DNA of 64,000 bases, taken from a virus. A model generated the notes under the pieces. That model was given only the letters and a program-made list of their open reading frames with translations, was not told the origin of the DNA and made no database searches. The position numbers and the translations under genes were made by a program. Below, in pieces: positions 54,509 through 62,907 of this stretch. Each line of letters opens with the position of its first letter. The first letter of the stretch is position 1. The stretch is taken from IMG/VR virus record IMGVR_UViG_3300024239_000011, positions 144,303 through 208,302 of that record. One strand, given 5' to 3'.

Positions 54509-54541
54509 AGGAAAGGGATGGGGTTAGCCCATCCCTTTCCT
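54509..54541 (+). terminator. intrinsic terminator
   Basis: AGGAAAGGGATGGG/CCCATCCCTTTCCT stem with GTTAG loop. The 200 bases after it (54545-54750) hold no gene that I can support. Confidence 0.85.
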
Positions 54542-54750
54542 ATTAAAACTCTTTAGTTTGTTTATGTCCTTTATCCGAGTGTGTATGCCTGTTTACCGAG
54601 CATTTTAAAATTGGTTAAAGCCCCTTGACCGGTGGGTGGATCGGAACATATCATCCAGCATGCATCGGAGGGGTAGGGACGAATCACCCAATGGGTAAGG
54701 GCTTCCCGAACTCCATACTCCAAACATAGGCAAAAAGGAGGATGGGGAGG

Positions 54751-55326
54751 ATGACTGTCGTTGTTGCACTAAGCCAGGATGGGCAGGTAAATGACACGGT
54801 AACCGTTATACAAGACATTCACGAACGGTGCCGCCAACTTAAAATTAAGTGTCAAATCACCGATCACGAAGGGTTACTCAAAGCCTACCTTTTTGCGACG
54901 AATTTTATTCCGCGCGATGATCGTTTCATGGTGAAAGCGGTTTTTCGTGAAGTTGCATTCCTGCTGCATGACACCACCGAGCATGATGTGGAAGAATGGT
55001 TCGATATTGTTGCCACATCCGAAGGGTCAAACTTAATGGATGCAGTCCTCGGTGAAGTACGCGAGGACATTGACAGCAACGTATTTGATTCCATGATGGT
55101 GCTTAAGCACACCCTAGAAAATTGCTGTGGCTTGGATATCCACTCTCAAAAAGATAAAATTTTCGAGATTGCGCACATGGTTGCGATGCTGGGCGCGGTG
55201 GATAATCTCGGGCATCCCACGAATGATCTGGCACGGATGCTGATGCACGAAGTGGCGAAACGCTACTTCCATCTCGCATGTGTCTTCATTCCCCCGAACC
55301 CGGTGCATTTGGAAATCGACTCATAA
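54751..55326 (+). CDS. hypothetical protein (191 aa)
   Basis: Start at the ATG at 54751, nine bases after AGGAGG; the in-frame ATG at 54742 is immediately adjacent to it. Acidic and helical, with FREVAFLLHDTTEHDVEEWFDIV and several Cys/His in the C-terminal half. No family recognised. Confidence 0.75.
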   Translation: MTVVVALSQDGQVNDTVTVIQDIHERCRQLKIKCQITDHEGLLKAYLFATNFIPRDDRFMVKAVFREVAFLLHDTTEHDVEEWFDIVATSEGSNLMDAVLGEVREDIDSNVFDSMMVLKHTLENCCGLDIHSQKDKIFEIAHMVAMLGAVDNLGHPTNDLARMLMHEVAKRYFHLACVFIPPNPVHLEIDS

Positions 55327-55611
55327 CCAGAGTCGATACAGGGTTGCCTCTCGGGGATCGGAAAATGAAACGGTGAGACGGAGCAATATTGCTCCGTCTC
55401 CTACTTCAATACCCATCGCATTGAATGAATGGCTCACGGGCTTTCGAGTTTCGAACCATTCTATGATTCGATCATCGATCCCCACGCTGGACGATACCCA
55501 GTGAACCACCTCATGGTCACGGGGATTGTTCGTTACCTGCTGGATGGCTGACCCGGCGAATTCATCACCGGTTACCCACTCCACTAATAAAAACTCACAC
55601 CGATCAGTCAC
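55321..55611 (-). CDS. hypothetical protein (96 aa)
   Basis: Starts at a GTG that overlaps the stop of the upstream coiled-coil gene (GTGA), so it is coupled. Beta-rich (HEVVHWVSSSVGIDDRIIEWFE, GDGAILLRLTVSFSD). Function unknown. Confidence 0.65.
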   Translation of the reverse strand: MTDRCEFLLVEWVTGDEFAGSAIQQVTNNPRDHEVVHWVSSSVGIDDRIIEWFETRKPVSHSFNAMGIEVGDGAILLRLTVSFSDPREATLYRLWL

Positions 55612-56290
55612 GCTTTTCGCATTGATCAGGCGTTGTAACCGAGGCGGCAAATTCTGCCTCTGCCTTCACCAGCGTAGATTGGGTCGTGCCATCATCACCG
55701 ACACTGGTCTTCAAGGTCTGGAAAGCTTGCTCAATCTGCCCCAGCGCCGTTTCGAGCTTCTGGATAGCACCATCTTCTTTGGTAGGTTCCTTAACCGGTT
55801 CGGCGGCGCCCAGAACGCTCGTCTCAAGCCGTAAAAGGCGCTCACGGAAATCCTCAATTTCCTTTAAGCGACGGTTCTCTTCCGTCAACGCCTCAATCTG
55901 ATCTTCTAGGTCGGTACGAACCTTCTCGGCGTTCTCACAGCGTGCTTTCAAGTCCGTATTTTGGGAACTTAGTTTGGTGTTCATAGCCTTCATCTGATAG
56001 GCAAAGGTGGCTACCTCTTGGGTTACTTCACCGATCACCGCATCAACATCCTTGCGCATTTCCTTGAACAGGGTGTCAAGATGCCCAGATATGGTCTTGA
56101 GTGCCCAATGAATCTGTTGGGCTTCCGGGACGTTTTCACTAAGTGTATCAATACGTTCTTGGGTCGCAGTCACGTTAAGATCGTTAACTACCGTAAGATA
56201 CCGCTTAATTTCCTTTACTGCCGTCCGAGCTTCCTCGCTACGTAGGGTTTCTGCCGCTGAAAAAGTCATAGTAATAGGATCAACTGACAT
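55604..56290 (-). CDS. long coiled-coil protein (228 aa)
   Basis: GGAGG eight bases before the ATG. Almost entirely helical; heptads from about 60 to 150 (SSQNTDLKARCENAEKVRTDLEDQIEALTEENRRLKEIEDFRERL). Likely a structural or scaffold-type protein. GCTAAATA box at 56330-56337 upstream. Confidence 0.75.
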   Translation of the reverse strand: MSVDPITMTFSAAETLRSEEARTAVKEIKRYLTVVNDLNVTATQERIDTLSENVPEAQQIHWALKTISGHLDTLFKEMRKDVDAVIGEVTQEVATFAYQMKAMNTKLSSQNTDLKARCENAEKVRTDLEDQIEALTEENRRLKEIEDFRERLLRLETSVLGAAEPVKEPTKEDGAIQKLETALGQIEQAFQTLKTSVGDDGTTQSTLVKAEAEFAASVTTPDQCEKRD

Positions 56291-56329
56291 AACTTTACCT
56301 CCGTGTGTGTCGTGTGTTATGTGTGTAGT

Positions 56330-56337
56330 TATTTAGC
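56330..56337 (-). promoter_or_regulatory. T4-type late promoter box
   Basis: GCTAAATA on the minus strand, 39 bp before the ATG at 56290. Confidence 0.45.
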
Positions 56338-56354
56338 TCCCGGTGAAATAGATC

Positions 56355-56957
56355 ATGGAAAACCTCATAAAACGTGCGGCAAAAATCGCAGATGTTCCGA
56401 TATCGGCAGCATTCATATACGGCAGTCGGGTATACGGTACTGCAACCTATTCATCTGACTACGATCTCGTGGTAATTTCAGATCAAGCACGGGATGGACA
56501 TGAAATTCGTAATGGTGACCTGAATATCCACCTCTACACGCCTGTGAAATTCCAAGAAAACCTTACCCTCCATAAAGTGGTTGCGGTTGAATGCTACCAC
56601 GCGCCCGACTGTTACAAATATGGAAACGTGGAGCGGTTCCGGTGGGTTGTGGACAAAGCCACCCTGCGCCGGGAATTTTCCGAGAAAGCATCGAATAGTT
56701 GGGTGAAGGGAAAGAAGAAACTTGACGTGGAAGGTGATTTTTATATTGGTCGAAAGAGCATCTTTCACTCGCTTCGTATTATCAAATTCGGTATCCAGCT
56801 TGCCATGACCGGTCGTATTACCGATTTTGGGGCAGCAAATGACCTGTACCAAGAGATTGTACAATCCCCCGAGGAAAACTGGGCTTTCTTCAAGGAAAAA
56901 TACCAGCCGCTATACAACGAATTGAGCAGTGAATTCAGACGGCTTGCACCAAAGTAG
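56355..56957 (+). CDS. MNT-type nucleotidyltransferase
   Basis: 200 residues. Polymerase-beta-like motif FIYGSRVYGTATYSSDYDLVVIS (about 20-42) with Gly-Ser and the Asp-x-Asp metal pair, typical of minimal nucleotidyltransferases, followed by a helical domain (GRKSIFHSLRIIKFGIQLAMTGRITDF). Similar proteins occur in large phages as predicted nucleotidyltransferases; the substrate (RNA, protein or small molecule) is unknown. Confidence 0.82.
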   Translation: MENLIKRAAKIADVPISAAFIYGSRVYGTATYSSDYDLVVISDQARDGHEIRNGDLNIHLYTPVKFQENLTLHKVVAVECYHAPDCYKYGNVERFRWVVDKATLRREFSEKASNSWVKGKKKLDVEGDFYIGRKSIFHSLRIIKFGIQLAMTGRITDFGAANDLYQEIVQSPEENWAFFKEKYQPLYNELSSEFRRLAPK

Positions 56958-56959
56958 TC

Positions 56960-56988
56960 TTGCCGAACATGTCTGCACGTTGTATAGT
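56960..56988 (+). promoter_or_regulatory. sigma70-type promoter
   Basis: TTGCCG, 17 bp, TATAGT; 33 bp before the ATG at 57021. Confidence 0.7.
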
Positions 56989-57020
56989 GTACCGAATCTT
57001 TTCTCCAAGGGGAGCTTACC

Positions 57021-57416
57021 ATGTCGAATCCCGACGCCGTTGCCAAGTACATCGACCGCACTGCCCTGTCCAAGAGCCTGGGAGAGATCGTTCCCTATGA
57101 TCAGGGATACATCGTCAACGTCGGTGCCCAGTATCCCAACAAAGCTCCGGTGTTCGTCGGCATTCGCATGAGCAATGGCAAGCTGCGTATCACCGATGGT
57201 CGCGAAGGCATCCGACAGATCGCCAACATCAAGCCGAACCTGCCCAGACGCCCTGGCTATTACCTGTGCAAGGCTGCCAAGATGCACGAAGTGCGCTGCG
57301 ACGAGGGCGAGGTGTATGCTCTGCTGCCGAAGGGCGCGTCCACCAAGGACGTGATCGATGCCATCCGTGCGGTCGGCTCGGCATCGCAGAATGGCGTGCT
57401 GCTCGACCGCCGCTGA
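57021..57416 (+). CDS. hypothetical protein (131 aa)
   Basis: AAGGGGAG upstream. Small alpha/beta protein (VPYDQGYIVNVGAQYPNKAPVFVGIRMSNGKLRITDGREGIRQI) with a C-terminal helix. GC-richer codon use than neighbours. No family recognised. Confidence 0.75.
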   Translation: MSNPDAVAKYIDRTALSKSLGEIVPYDQGYIVNVGAQYPNKAPVFVGIRMSNGKLRITDGREGIRQIANIKPNLPRRPGYYLCKAAKMHEVRCDEGEVYALLPKGASTKDVIDAIRAVGSASQNGVLLDRR

Positions 57417-57610
57417 TCATACCTACCGCGTGTCGGGTCATTGCCTGGGCGATCAAGACCGGAAAAATCGCGTCTATCTTTGACAGTGAAAATCAGGTCT
57501 GGTCTAATATCGGGTGGGTTATCGTAGCCATTATCAATGCAACGATTTGGTTCATCATCTTCCCGATCACGTTCTACCAATACCAAGAGAAAACCCAGGA
57601 AAAACGGTAA
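57416..57610 (+). CDS. possible membrane protein without a clear start
   Basis: Frame begins at the stop of the previous gene and encodes ENQVWSNIGWVIVAIINATIWFIIFPITFYQYQEK, a strong transmembrane segment, then a terminator. No ATG, GTG or TTG lies in frame ahead of it, so it may use a rare start (ATT) or be a shifted extension of the upstream gene. Confidence 0.35.
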   Translation: MIPTACRVIAWAIKTGKIASIFDSENQVWSNIGWVIVAIINATIWFIIFPITFYQYQEKTQEKR

Positions 57611-57611
57611 G

Positions 57612-57641
57612 GAAAAAGAGGGGCGTGTCCCCTCTTTTTTT
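57612..57641 (+). terminator. intrinsic terminator
   Basis: AAAAAGAGGGG/CCCCTCTTTTTTT stem with CGTGT loop. Confidence 0.88.
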
Positions 57642-57651
57642 GTGCGTTTTC

Positions 57652-57659
57652 AATAAATA
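57652..57659 (+). promoter_or_regulatory. T4-type late promoter box
   Basis: AATAAATA, 34 bp before the decarboxylase ATG. Confidence 0.45.
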
Positions 57660-57693
57660 AGCGTGGTGTTTACCATTACCAAGGACCACGCGG

Positions 57694-58836
57694 ATGACCG
57701 ACAAAATCAGGAAGTTCATTAACGAAAATGACCCCCAGACCCCATGCGTCATCATTGACGTTGATGTGGTCCGGAGGAATTATCACAAACTCAAATACTT
57801 CCTTCCCGAAGCCGATGTCTTTTATGCGGTGAAGGCAAATCCTGGCAATCCTATTATTGAATCATTGGCAGAAATTGGGTCATCCTTTGACGTTGCCAGC
57901 ATTCAAGAGCTTGATCTAGTTCTAAGTTTCGGCGTTAAACCCGAGAAAATTTCGTTTGGTAACACGATCAAAAAAGAACGTGACATAAAGTACGCTTATG
58001 ACAAGGGCATTCGCCTGTTCGTTTGCGACGCAGAATCCGAGCTTGAGAAAATTGCCCGTGCTGCCCCTGGCGCCAAAGTGTTCTGCCGCATTCTGTGGCT
58101 TGGGGAAGGCGCAGAATGGCCGCTATCCCGCAAGTTTGGGTGTGATCCCGATATGGCAGTAGACTTGCTCATTCGTGCCAAGGAACTGGGTCTGGACCCC
58201 TATGGGGTATCCTTCCACCCAGGCTCGCAACAGAAAGACCTCAATCAGTGGGATTTGGCAATCACCAAGGTCGCAGAAATTTTCCGTCAGGTCTATCGCG
58301 AAGCCGAAATTGAACTCAAAATGATCAACATGGGTGGTGGTTTTCCAGCCCCCGGCTATCGCACCCCGGTACAGAGCCTTGAGTCCTATGCCGACATTAT
58401 TCGGGCATCCATGGAAAAGAACTTCGGTGAAGATGAGTGGCCAAGAATCATCGTGGAACCCGGTCGTTCCATGACCGGAGACGCTGGTATCGTCCGAGCA
58501 GAAATCGTCCTGATTTCGAAGAAGATCGAGTCTGAATTTGAACCGCGTTGGGTCTATCTCGACATCGGTAAATTCAGTGGGCTTGTTGAGACGTTCGAGG
58601 AAGCCATCACCTATCGGTTCAAGACCCCGCGTGATGGTGATGAAGCGGGTCCGGTAATTCTAGCAGGACCAACGTGCGACAGCCTCGACATTCTATATGA
58701 GAAAACGGAATACAATCTTCCGCTGACGTTGGAAATCGGGGATAAGGTTGAAATCTTGTCCTGTGGGGCGTATTCAACCACATACGCCTGCGTCAACTTC
58801 AATGGCTTCCCGCCGCCAAAGATATACTTCATATAA
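57694..58836 (+). CDS. ornithine/lysine decarboxylase, PLP fold III
   Basis: 380 residues. PLP lysine in ADVFYAVKANPGNP (Lys at about 49), GSSFDVASIQELDLVL, HPGSQQ (about 170), the phosphate loop INMGGGFPAPGY (about 210), EPGRSMTGDAG (about 256) and the active-site Cys in GPTCDSLDIL (about 330). This is the eukaryotic-type ornithine decarboxylase group, which in Alphaproteobacteria also decarboxylates lysine. It would make putrescine or cadaverine; with SpeD at 7000 it indicates phage-driven polyamine synthesis, useful for DNA packaging charge balance. Confidence 0.93.
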   Translation: MTDKIRKFINENDPQTPCVIIDVDVVRRNYHKLKYFLPEADVFYAVKANPGNPIIESLAEIGSSFDVASIQELDLVLSFGVKPEKISFGNTIKKERDIKYAYDKGIRLFVCDAESELEKIARAAPGAKVFCRILWLGEGAEWPLSRKFGCDPDMAVDLLIRAKELGLDPYGVSFHPGSQQKDLNQWDLAITKVAEIFRQVYREAEIELKMINMGGGFPAPGYRTPVQSLESYADIIRASMEKNFGEDEWPRIIVEPGRSMTGDAGIVRAEIVLISKKIESEFEPRWVYLDIGKFSGLVETFEEAITYRFKTPRDGDEAGPVILAGPTCDSLDILYEKTEYNLPLTLEIGDKVEILSCGAYSTTYACVNFNGFPPPKIYFI

Positions 58837-59016
58837 TGTGTTGAGGTTATTTATCAACGCTATTCCTGATCAGCGTTGCCGTAGTGACGCTTCTATCCCA
58901 CTTGTCGTTGGGATTGACTCTGGAACAAGCAATCGAACTAACTCATGCAATACAGCACGATCTTGCATGACCGGTTTGAAATGACTGCAACAACCGGTAC
59001 CCATTTTCTGGCGCCG

Positions 59017-59151
59017 TTATTTTTCCTGCGGTAAAAACTCAAAAATGATTATCGAAATTAACGAAAAGGCAAGCAGTACCCCCGCAGCTATCCATTGTTC
59101 AAACATCACGCATCCCATCCCAAACAAAATACCAATAAATCCATAGGCCAT
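59017..59151 (-). CDS. small membrane protein (44 aa)
   Basis: ATG at 59151 with AGGTG five bases upstream. Two short hydrophobic stretches (GFIGILFGMGCVMF and AAGVLLAFSLISIIIFEFL). A short duplicated leader sequence (MNIE start) precedes it. No family recognised. Confidence 0.55.
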   Translation of the reverse strand: MAYGFIGILFGMGCVMFEQWIAAGVLLAFSLISIIIFEFLPQEK

Positions 59152-59263
59152 ATTACACCTGTCCGATTTCAATATTCATGATAGAACAATGGGCGCGGTG
59201 GTGCCGACTGCGATCTGCACATCACCGCCCACACTCCAACTTATGCAGGTTGAACGGTGCGTA

Positions 59264-59680
59264 TCAAGGCACTGACCGCAAAATCCGTTCCCATCCGTCA
59301 GTCGTCGCCTCAGTGGCAATTTCCTCGTCATCCAACGCCTGATAGCCGACCAATAGGGAACACGCCCACTTAGGTGATCTTTTCTTACGACGTGCAACTT
59401 CACGCGCCACCGCCTCACGATACCCAGACATGGCGGCATACAAACCAGGGATGGGATCGCGTTGAACCACAAAATCCCAGGTCAACCCGACCTTGCTCCC
59501 TTCACAACTGCAAATCCCGCCGCCAACGCGGACGCGGGTGTAACCAACCAACATCACCACTCGATCATCAGGAAGAACCGCAAGAATGCCTTCTTCCGTG
59601 TCTTCCAATTCACCATAATGAACCGGTAAGCCATGAGCATCGAGTGGTGGGTTGATGAGTTCTGCGGTTTCAATATTCAT
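59264..59680 (-). CDS. hypothetical protein (138 aa)
   Basis: Starts MNIETAELINPPLDAHG at 59680; the preceding 30 bases are nearly repeated at about 59170, before the small membrane protein, so a segment was duplicated. Middle has VVMLVGYTRVRVGGGICSC; C-terminus ALDDEEIATEATTDGWERIL. No family recognised. Confidence 0.65.
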   Translation of the reverse strand: MNIETAELINPPLDAHGLPVHYGELEDTEEGILAVLPDDRVVMLVGYTRVRVGGGICSCEGSKVGLTWDFVVQRDPIPGLYAAMSGYREAVAREVARRKKRSPKWACSLLVGYQALDDEEIATEATTDGWERILRSVP

Positions 59681-59714
59681 GATGGACCAATTGTAAGTGT
59701 ATTGGGCAGGAAAG

Positions 59715-61499
59715 TCAATGATGACGCCATACCCACCGCAATTTACCACAATCCCATATTCGATCAAAACCAAGTGTCTGCGCAGCAAGACTTTCAGTCA
59801 TTTCAGAAGGATTGATACCAAACTTCTCCAATCTTTCCTTACGCAAGATGGATTTATGATACCTACGTTTATAATCCGTATAGTAAAAACTTGGGTCAAC
59901 ATTACCATCCAGCATAAATCCAAGACGCTGGTATAGTTTCCCGGTACTGTGGCGATTATCAGAAAAAGAAACTACCGTAGTCGGGCAACATATTTCCACA
60001 AATGTTTTGAACATTTTCGAAGCAATACCAGGGTAATGAAATCCGTTGGTTGCATATCTCACTAGTTCGTAGTCATATTCACCACGTGGATTGGTTGAGA
60101 ACGCCATAACCGCTACGAGAGCATCATCATCGAAGGCACCAAAAATAGTGCCTACGGCAATACCACTCCCTTGTAAATGATGCTTATCTAAAAACTTAGC
60201 AGCAGACGCCCATTCTATCTTGGATATCTCTAATTGTCTTGCCCCGACACCCCGTGGGGCATGTCCAATTAAATGATGTATGCGGCTACGAACTACGTCA
60301 TTATTTAGAACCCACTCATCACCGAATATCGTCAGGAGCGAAATTCCTTTTTCATTACATTGGCGCCATTTATCATAGTGATAAAAAGCGTTAGGGCGCC
60401 CCCGCTCGGACCATTGGCTATGAAAATACAACCCGCACATTTCAATCGCCAATGCCAAGTCAGGTAGATAAAAGTCTAGCTCACCCTTAATAATGGTTTG
60501 AGTATTCTTCTTGTAATTTATTCCAGCGTTATCAAGAATACGCTGCATAGCCGTTTCATATCCAGACCGCCCCGGTCGTTCGATCTCATACCGATCCATA
60601 TAGCGTCCAATGGTTCTGTCATTGACCTCCAACTTGACGGCAAGCTCGGATATCGAATACACCTCACAAAGTTGTTCGAACGCTTCTTTGTTTTGAAGGA
60701 TATCGTATGCAACTGTAGACATTTGTCCCTGTACCCAATTCGAACGCCCATACCTGTTCAAATAGGTTTGGATACGCTTTGCTTTTACCACATCAGATTT
60801 TAGAGGATGATCTACCCCTATAGTCGCAACCAAGATATCACGTATCTGCTGCTGAATGACAGGATTGGAAAAAGGGTTATCATATCCTGTTTGTTCGGTA
60901 TACGCGGCACGAGCAATGTGCATGGCACTATCAGAACTATACCGATCTTGGCATGTTTGCTTGATTTTCTCTTTCACTTCATCCAATTGGGTATGCCATT
61001 CCACCCCATATCGTATCAAATTGTTTAGCTTAGTGTTTTCCTTAACCTCTGCTGCCTGGGTATGCCACTCCACCCCATATTTTGCCAGATTTTGCTTTCG
61101 CAATCGGCATTTCACGTCATCTACCATCATGGCGTTTTCTACCCCATAACGCTCGATACAAGTAGAACGCATTTTATCTACAACAGCAGCTTTTTGTTGA
61201 TCACTCTGCAAACTATGAAAATTAGATAGTTTATTGGATTGGTTCTCGCGGTTGCAAGAACATTCAACTTTGCTGCCGCAAAACCGAAACCCTTTATCAA
61301 GTGTATTGAATTTTTTACGGTTACCGTTCTTGCAGAATGGCGTCTCATCATGGAGTACAAGATAAACCATTTCGGGTATTGTCAAATCAATACCCCATTT
61401 TTTGGTTTCTTGATACAACCATGCAAGCAATATCTTGTTTTGATTTATAGAACGCGCATAACCACGTTTTTGACTTAGATTTTTTACGACATCACGCAT
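59715..61499 (-). CDS. large homing endonuclease-like protein, paralogue of 29986
   Basis: 594 residues from the ATG at 61499 (a TTG at 61520 is possible). N-terminal Cys-containing region, then repeated units with YGVEWHTQAAEVKENTKL, YGVEWHTQLDEVKEKIKQ and related GVDHPLKSDVVKAK segments (DNA-binding repeats), an HTH (YSISELAVKLEVNDRTIGRYM), the EDxHD/Vsr-like core (GELDFYLPDLALAIEMCGLYFHS, then KGISLLTIFGDEWV) and the C-terminal GNAT-like domain (FLDKHHLQGSGIAVGTIFGAF ... RLGFMLDGNVDPSFYYTDYKRR). The last two domains align with 29986-31572. Inserted between the capsid gene and other genes. Confidence 0.85.
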   Translation of the reverse strand: MRDVVKNLSQKRGYARSINQNKILLAWLYQETKKWGIDLTIPEMVYLVLHDETPFCKNGNRKKFNTLDKGFRFCGSKVECSCNRENQSNKLSNFHSLQSDQQKAAVVDKMRSTCIERYGVENAMMVDDVKCRLRKQNLAKYGVEWHTQAAEVKENTKLNNLIRYGVEWHTQLDEVKEKIKQTCQDRYSSDSAMHIARAAYTEQTGYDNPFSNPVIQQQIRDILVATIGVDHPLKSDVVKAKRIQTYLNRYGRSNWVQGQMSTVAYDILQNKEAFEQLCEVYSISELAVKLEVNDRTIGRYMDRYEIERPGRSGYETAMQRILDNAGINYKKNTQTIIKGELDFYLPDLALAIEMCGLYFHSQWSERGRPNAFYHYDKWRQCNEKGISLLTIFGDEWVLNNDVVRSRIHHLIGHAPRGVGARQLEISKIEWASAAKFLDKHHLQGSGIAVGTIFGAFDDDALVAVMAFSTNPRGEYDYELVRYATNGFHYPGIASKMFKTFVEICCPTTVVSFSDNRHSTGKLYQRLGFMLDGNVDPSFYYTDYKRRYHKSILRKERLEKFGINPSEMTESLAAQTLGFDRIWDCGKLRWVWRHH

Positions 61500-61633
61500 A
61501 GTCGAATCCGAATCTCTCAAGCATCAATCTACAATCATGCCTCAAAATAATTCGAGCGCCAATTTAATTATTACTTGAAATACAATGGTTTGGGTAACGC
61601 GGCTGATTATCTGGGTTAGATTTGAATAAACAA

Positions 61634-61659
61634 GAAACGGCGCCCGAAGGCGCCGTTTC
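61634..61659 (-). terminator. terminator of the capsid operon
   Basis: GAAACGGCGCC/GGCGCCGTTTC stem with a CGAA or TTCG loop, followed by TTGTTTATTC on the minus strand. Confidence 0.8.
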
Positions 61660-61691
61660 CCTTTTGTTCTCGTACTCCAGTAGGAATAAAA

Positions 61692-62891
61692 TCACAAAAA
61701 TTTGAGATTCGATGTGTTGATACCAACCAACCCAAGGTAGTCCGCGGCATTGCCCAATGAAGAGGCAGTGTTCGTAAGTTCAATGTAGCCATAACGGGTC
61801 ATGAACGACACCACCGGCTCGAAGGTGCGCGGATCGATGATCACGCCCGAAGAAGTCAGCGGCACGTATGGGCAGTAGTACGCAGCAGCGTCGATCTCGC
61901 CCGGACCCTTATAACCGACCAGCACCGGGGTGTTGTCGGAAGCATACTGGTCCACGTACACGCGCATGGAGTTGTTCAGGGTACCGACGAACTTGGTGTT
62001 GGTCGGAGCCTCGAACACACCTTCGGTGGTACGAGCGAAAGCGGAGGTGGTTGCGGACTGAAGAATGGTCAGCGCAGTCGGGGAAACCACAACCCAGTTA
62101 CCAGCACCACGACGGGTACGGGCAGCGATGAGGTTTGCCTGACGGTTGATCAGAACGGCCAGAGCGGCATGTTCGTCACCAACGAAGGTGGCGGTACCAG
62201 AGACGTTGCCCTGGTCGTACATGGCGGTCGGGGTGCCCGGCAGAGCGCGAAGGCTCTGAAGGATTTCCTGATCGATTTCAGCAGTGATTTCCTGAGCCAG
62301 AGCGGCCATGATTTCAGCTTCGATGTCGATGCCCTGCTGAGCCTGTGCGTCCTGCGCGGCTTCGAAGGTCCAGCGAGCGGACAGACGACGGGTCTTAGCT
62401 TCGACGGTTTCCTTCAGGATTTGGATGTTCAGGCGAGGACCGGGAACACCTTCCATCGTGGCAGTCGGAGCAGCCTTCGGGTTATTCGGGTCTTGGTTAC
62501 CCGAGTAGAAACGAGCAATGTCGAACGGGGACAGAGCTTCGGTACCAGCAGTCACGCCGCCGCCAACCGCAGGGATCGTGTCGGCATAACGCACACGCAG
62601 GGTGTGAATCTGAGCGACCGGACCAGTCATTGGCTGCACACCAATGATTTCATTGGCAATGACGGTGGGCATAACGCGCCGAATAACCGGCAGAATAACC
62701 TTGTTCAAAGTTGCGATGTTGCCAGTAGCGGTAGCACCGACAGTGGCGTTTTCCAAGATCGGGGTCTTGGACATCAGGTCTTTGCGAGTGTTCTCAAGAA
62801 CAACTTCCATGACCTTCTTCTTATTACCGGTCAGACCCTCGCAGAGAGCATCGCGGGTCTGCTTCCAGTGTGATTCAAAAAGCTTCGACAT
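61692..62891 (-). CDS. major capsid protein (gp23-like)
   Basis: 399 residues from the ATG at 62891 (AAGGAG nine bases upstream). Family blocks: LPVIRRVMPTVIANEIIGVQPMTGPVAQIHTLRVRYAD (about 67-104), typical of T4-like gp23, then the E-loop region, AEIMAALAQEITAEIDQEILQSLR, NWVVVSPTALTILQS and PVVSFMTRYGYIELT at the C-terminus. The N-terminal 48 residues end in KTPILENATVG, where ILE-N is a candidate prohead-protease cut, as in gp23. Shorter than T4 gp23 (521). Directly downstream of the scaffold gene. Confidence 0.92.
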   Translation of the reverse strand: MSKLFESHWKQTRDALCEGLTGNKKKVMEVVLENTRKDLMSKTPILENATVGATATGNIATLNKVILPVIRRVMPTVIANEIIGVQPMTGPVAQIHTLRVRYADTIPAVGGGVTAGTEALSPFDIARFYSGNQDPNNPKAAPTATMEGVPGPRLNIQILKETVEAKTRRLSARWTFEAAQDAQAQQGIDIEAEIMAALAQEITAEIDQEILQSLRALPGTPTAMYDQGNVSGTATFVGDEHAALAVLINRQANLIAARTRRGAGNWVVVSPTALTILQSATTSAFARTTEGVFEAPTNTKFVGTLNNSMRVYVDQYASDNTPVLVGYKGPGEIDAAAYYCPYVPLTSSGVIIDPRTFEPVVSFMTRYGYIELTNTASSLGNAADYLGLVGINTSNLKFL

Positions 62892-62907
62892 GTTCCCTAT
62901 CTCCTTA

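Noticed and set aside
58870-58968. A 32-codon minus-strand frame (MQDRAVLHELVRLL...)
   Set aside because: No ribosome binding site and no supporting context; too short to call.
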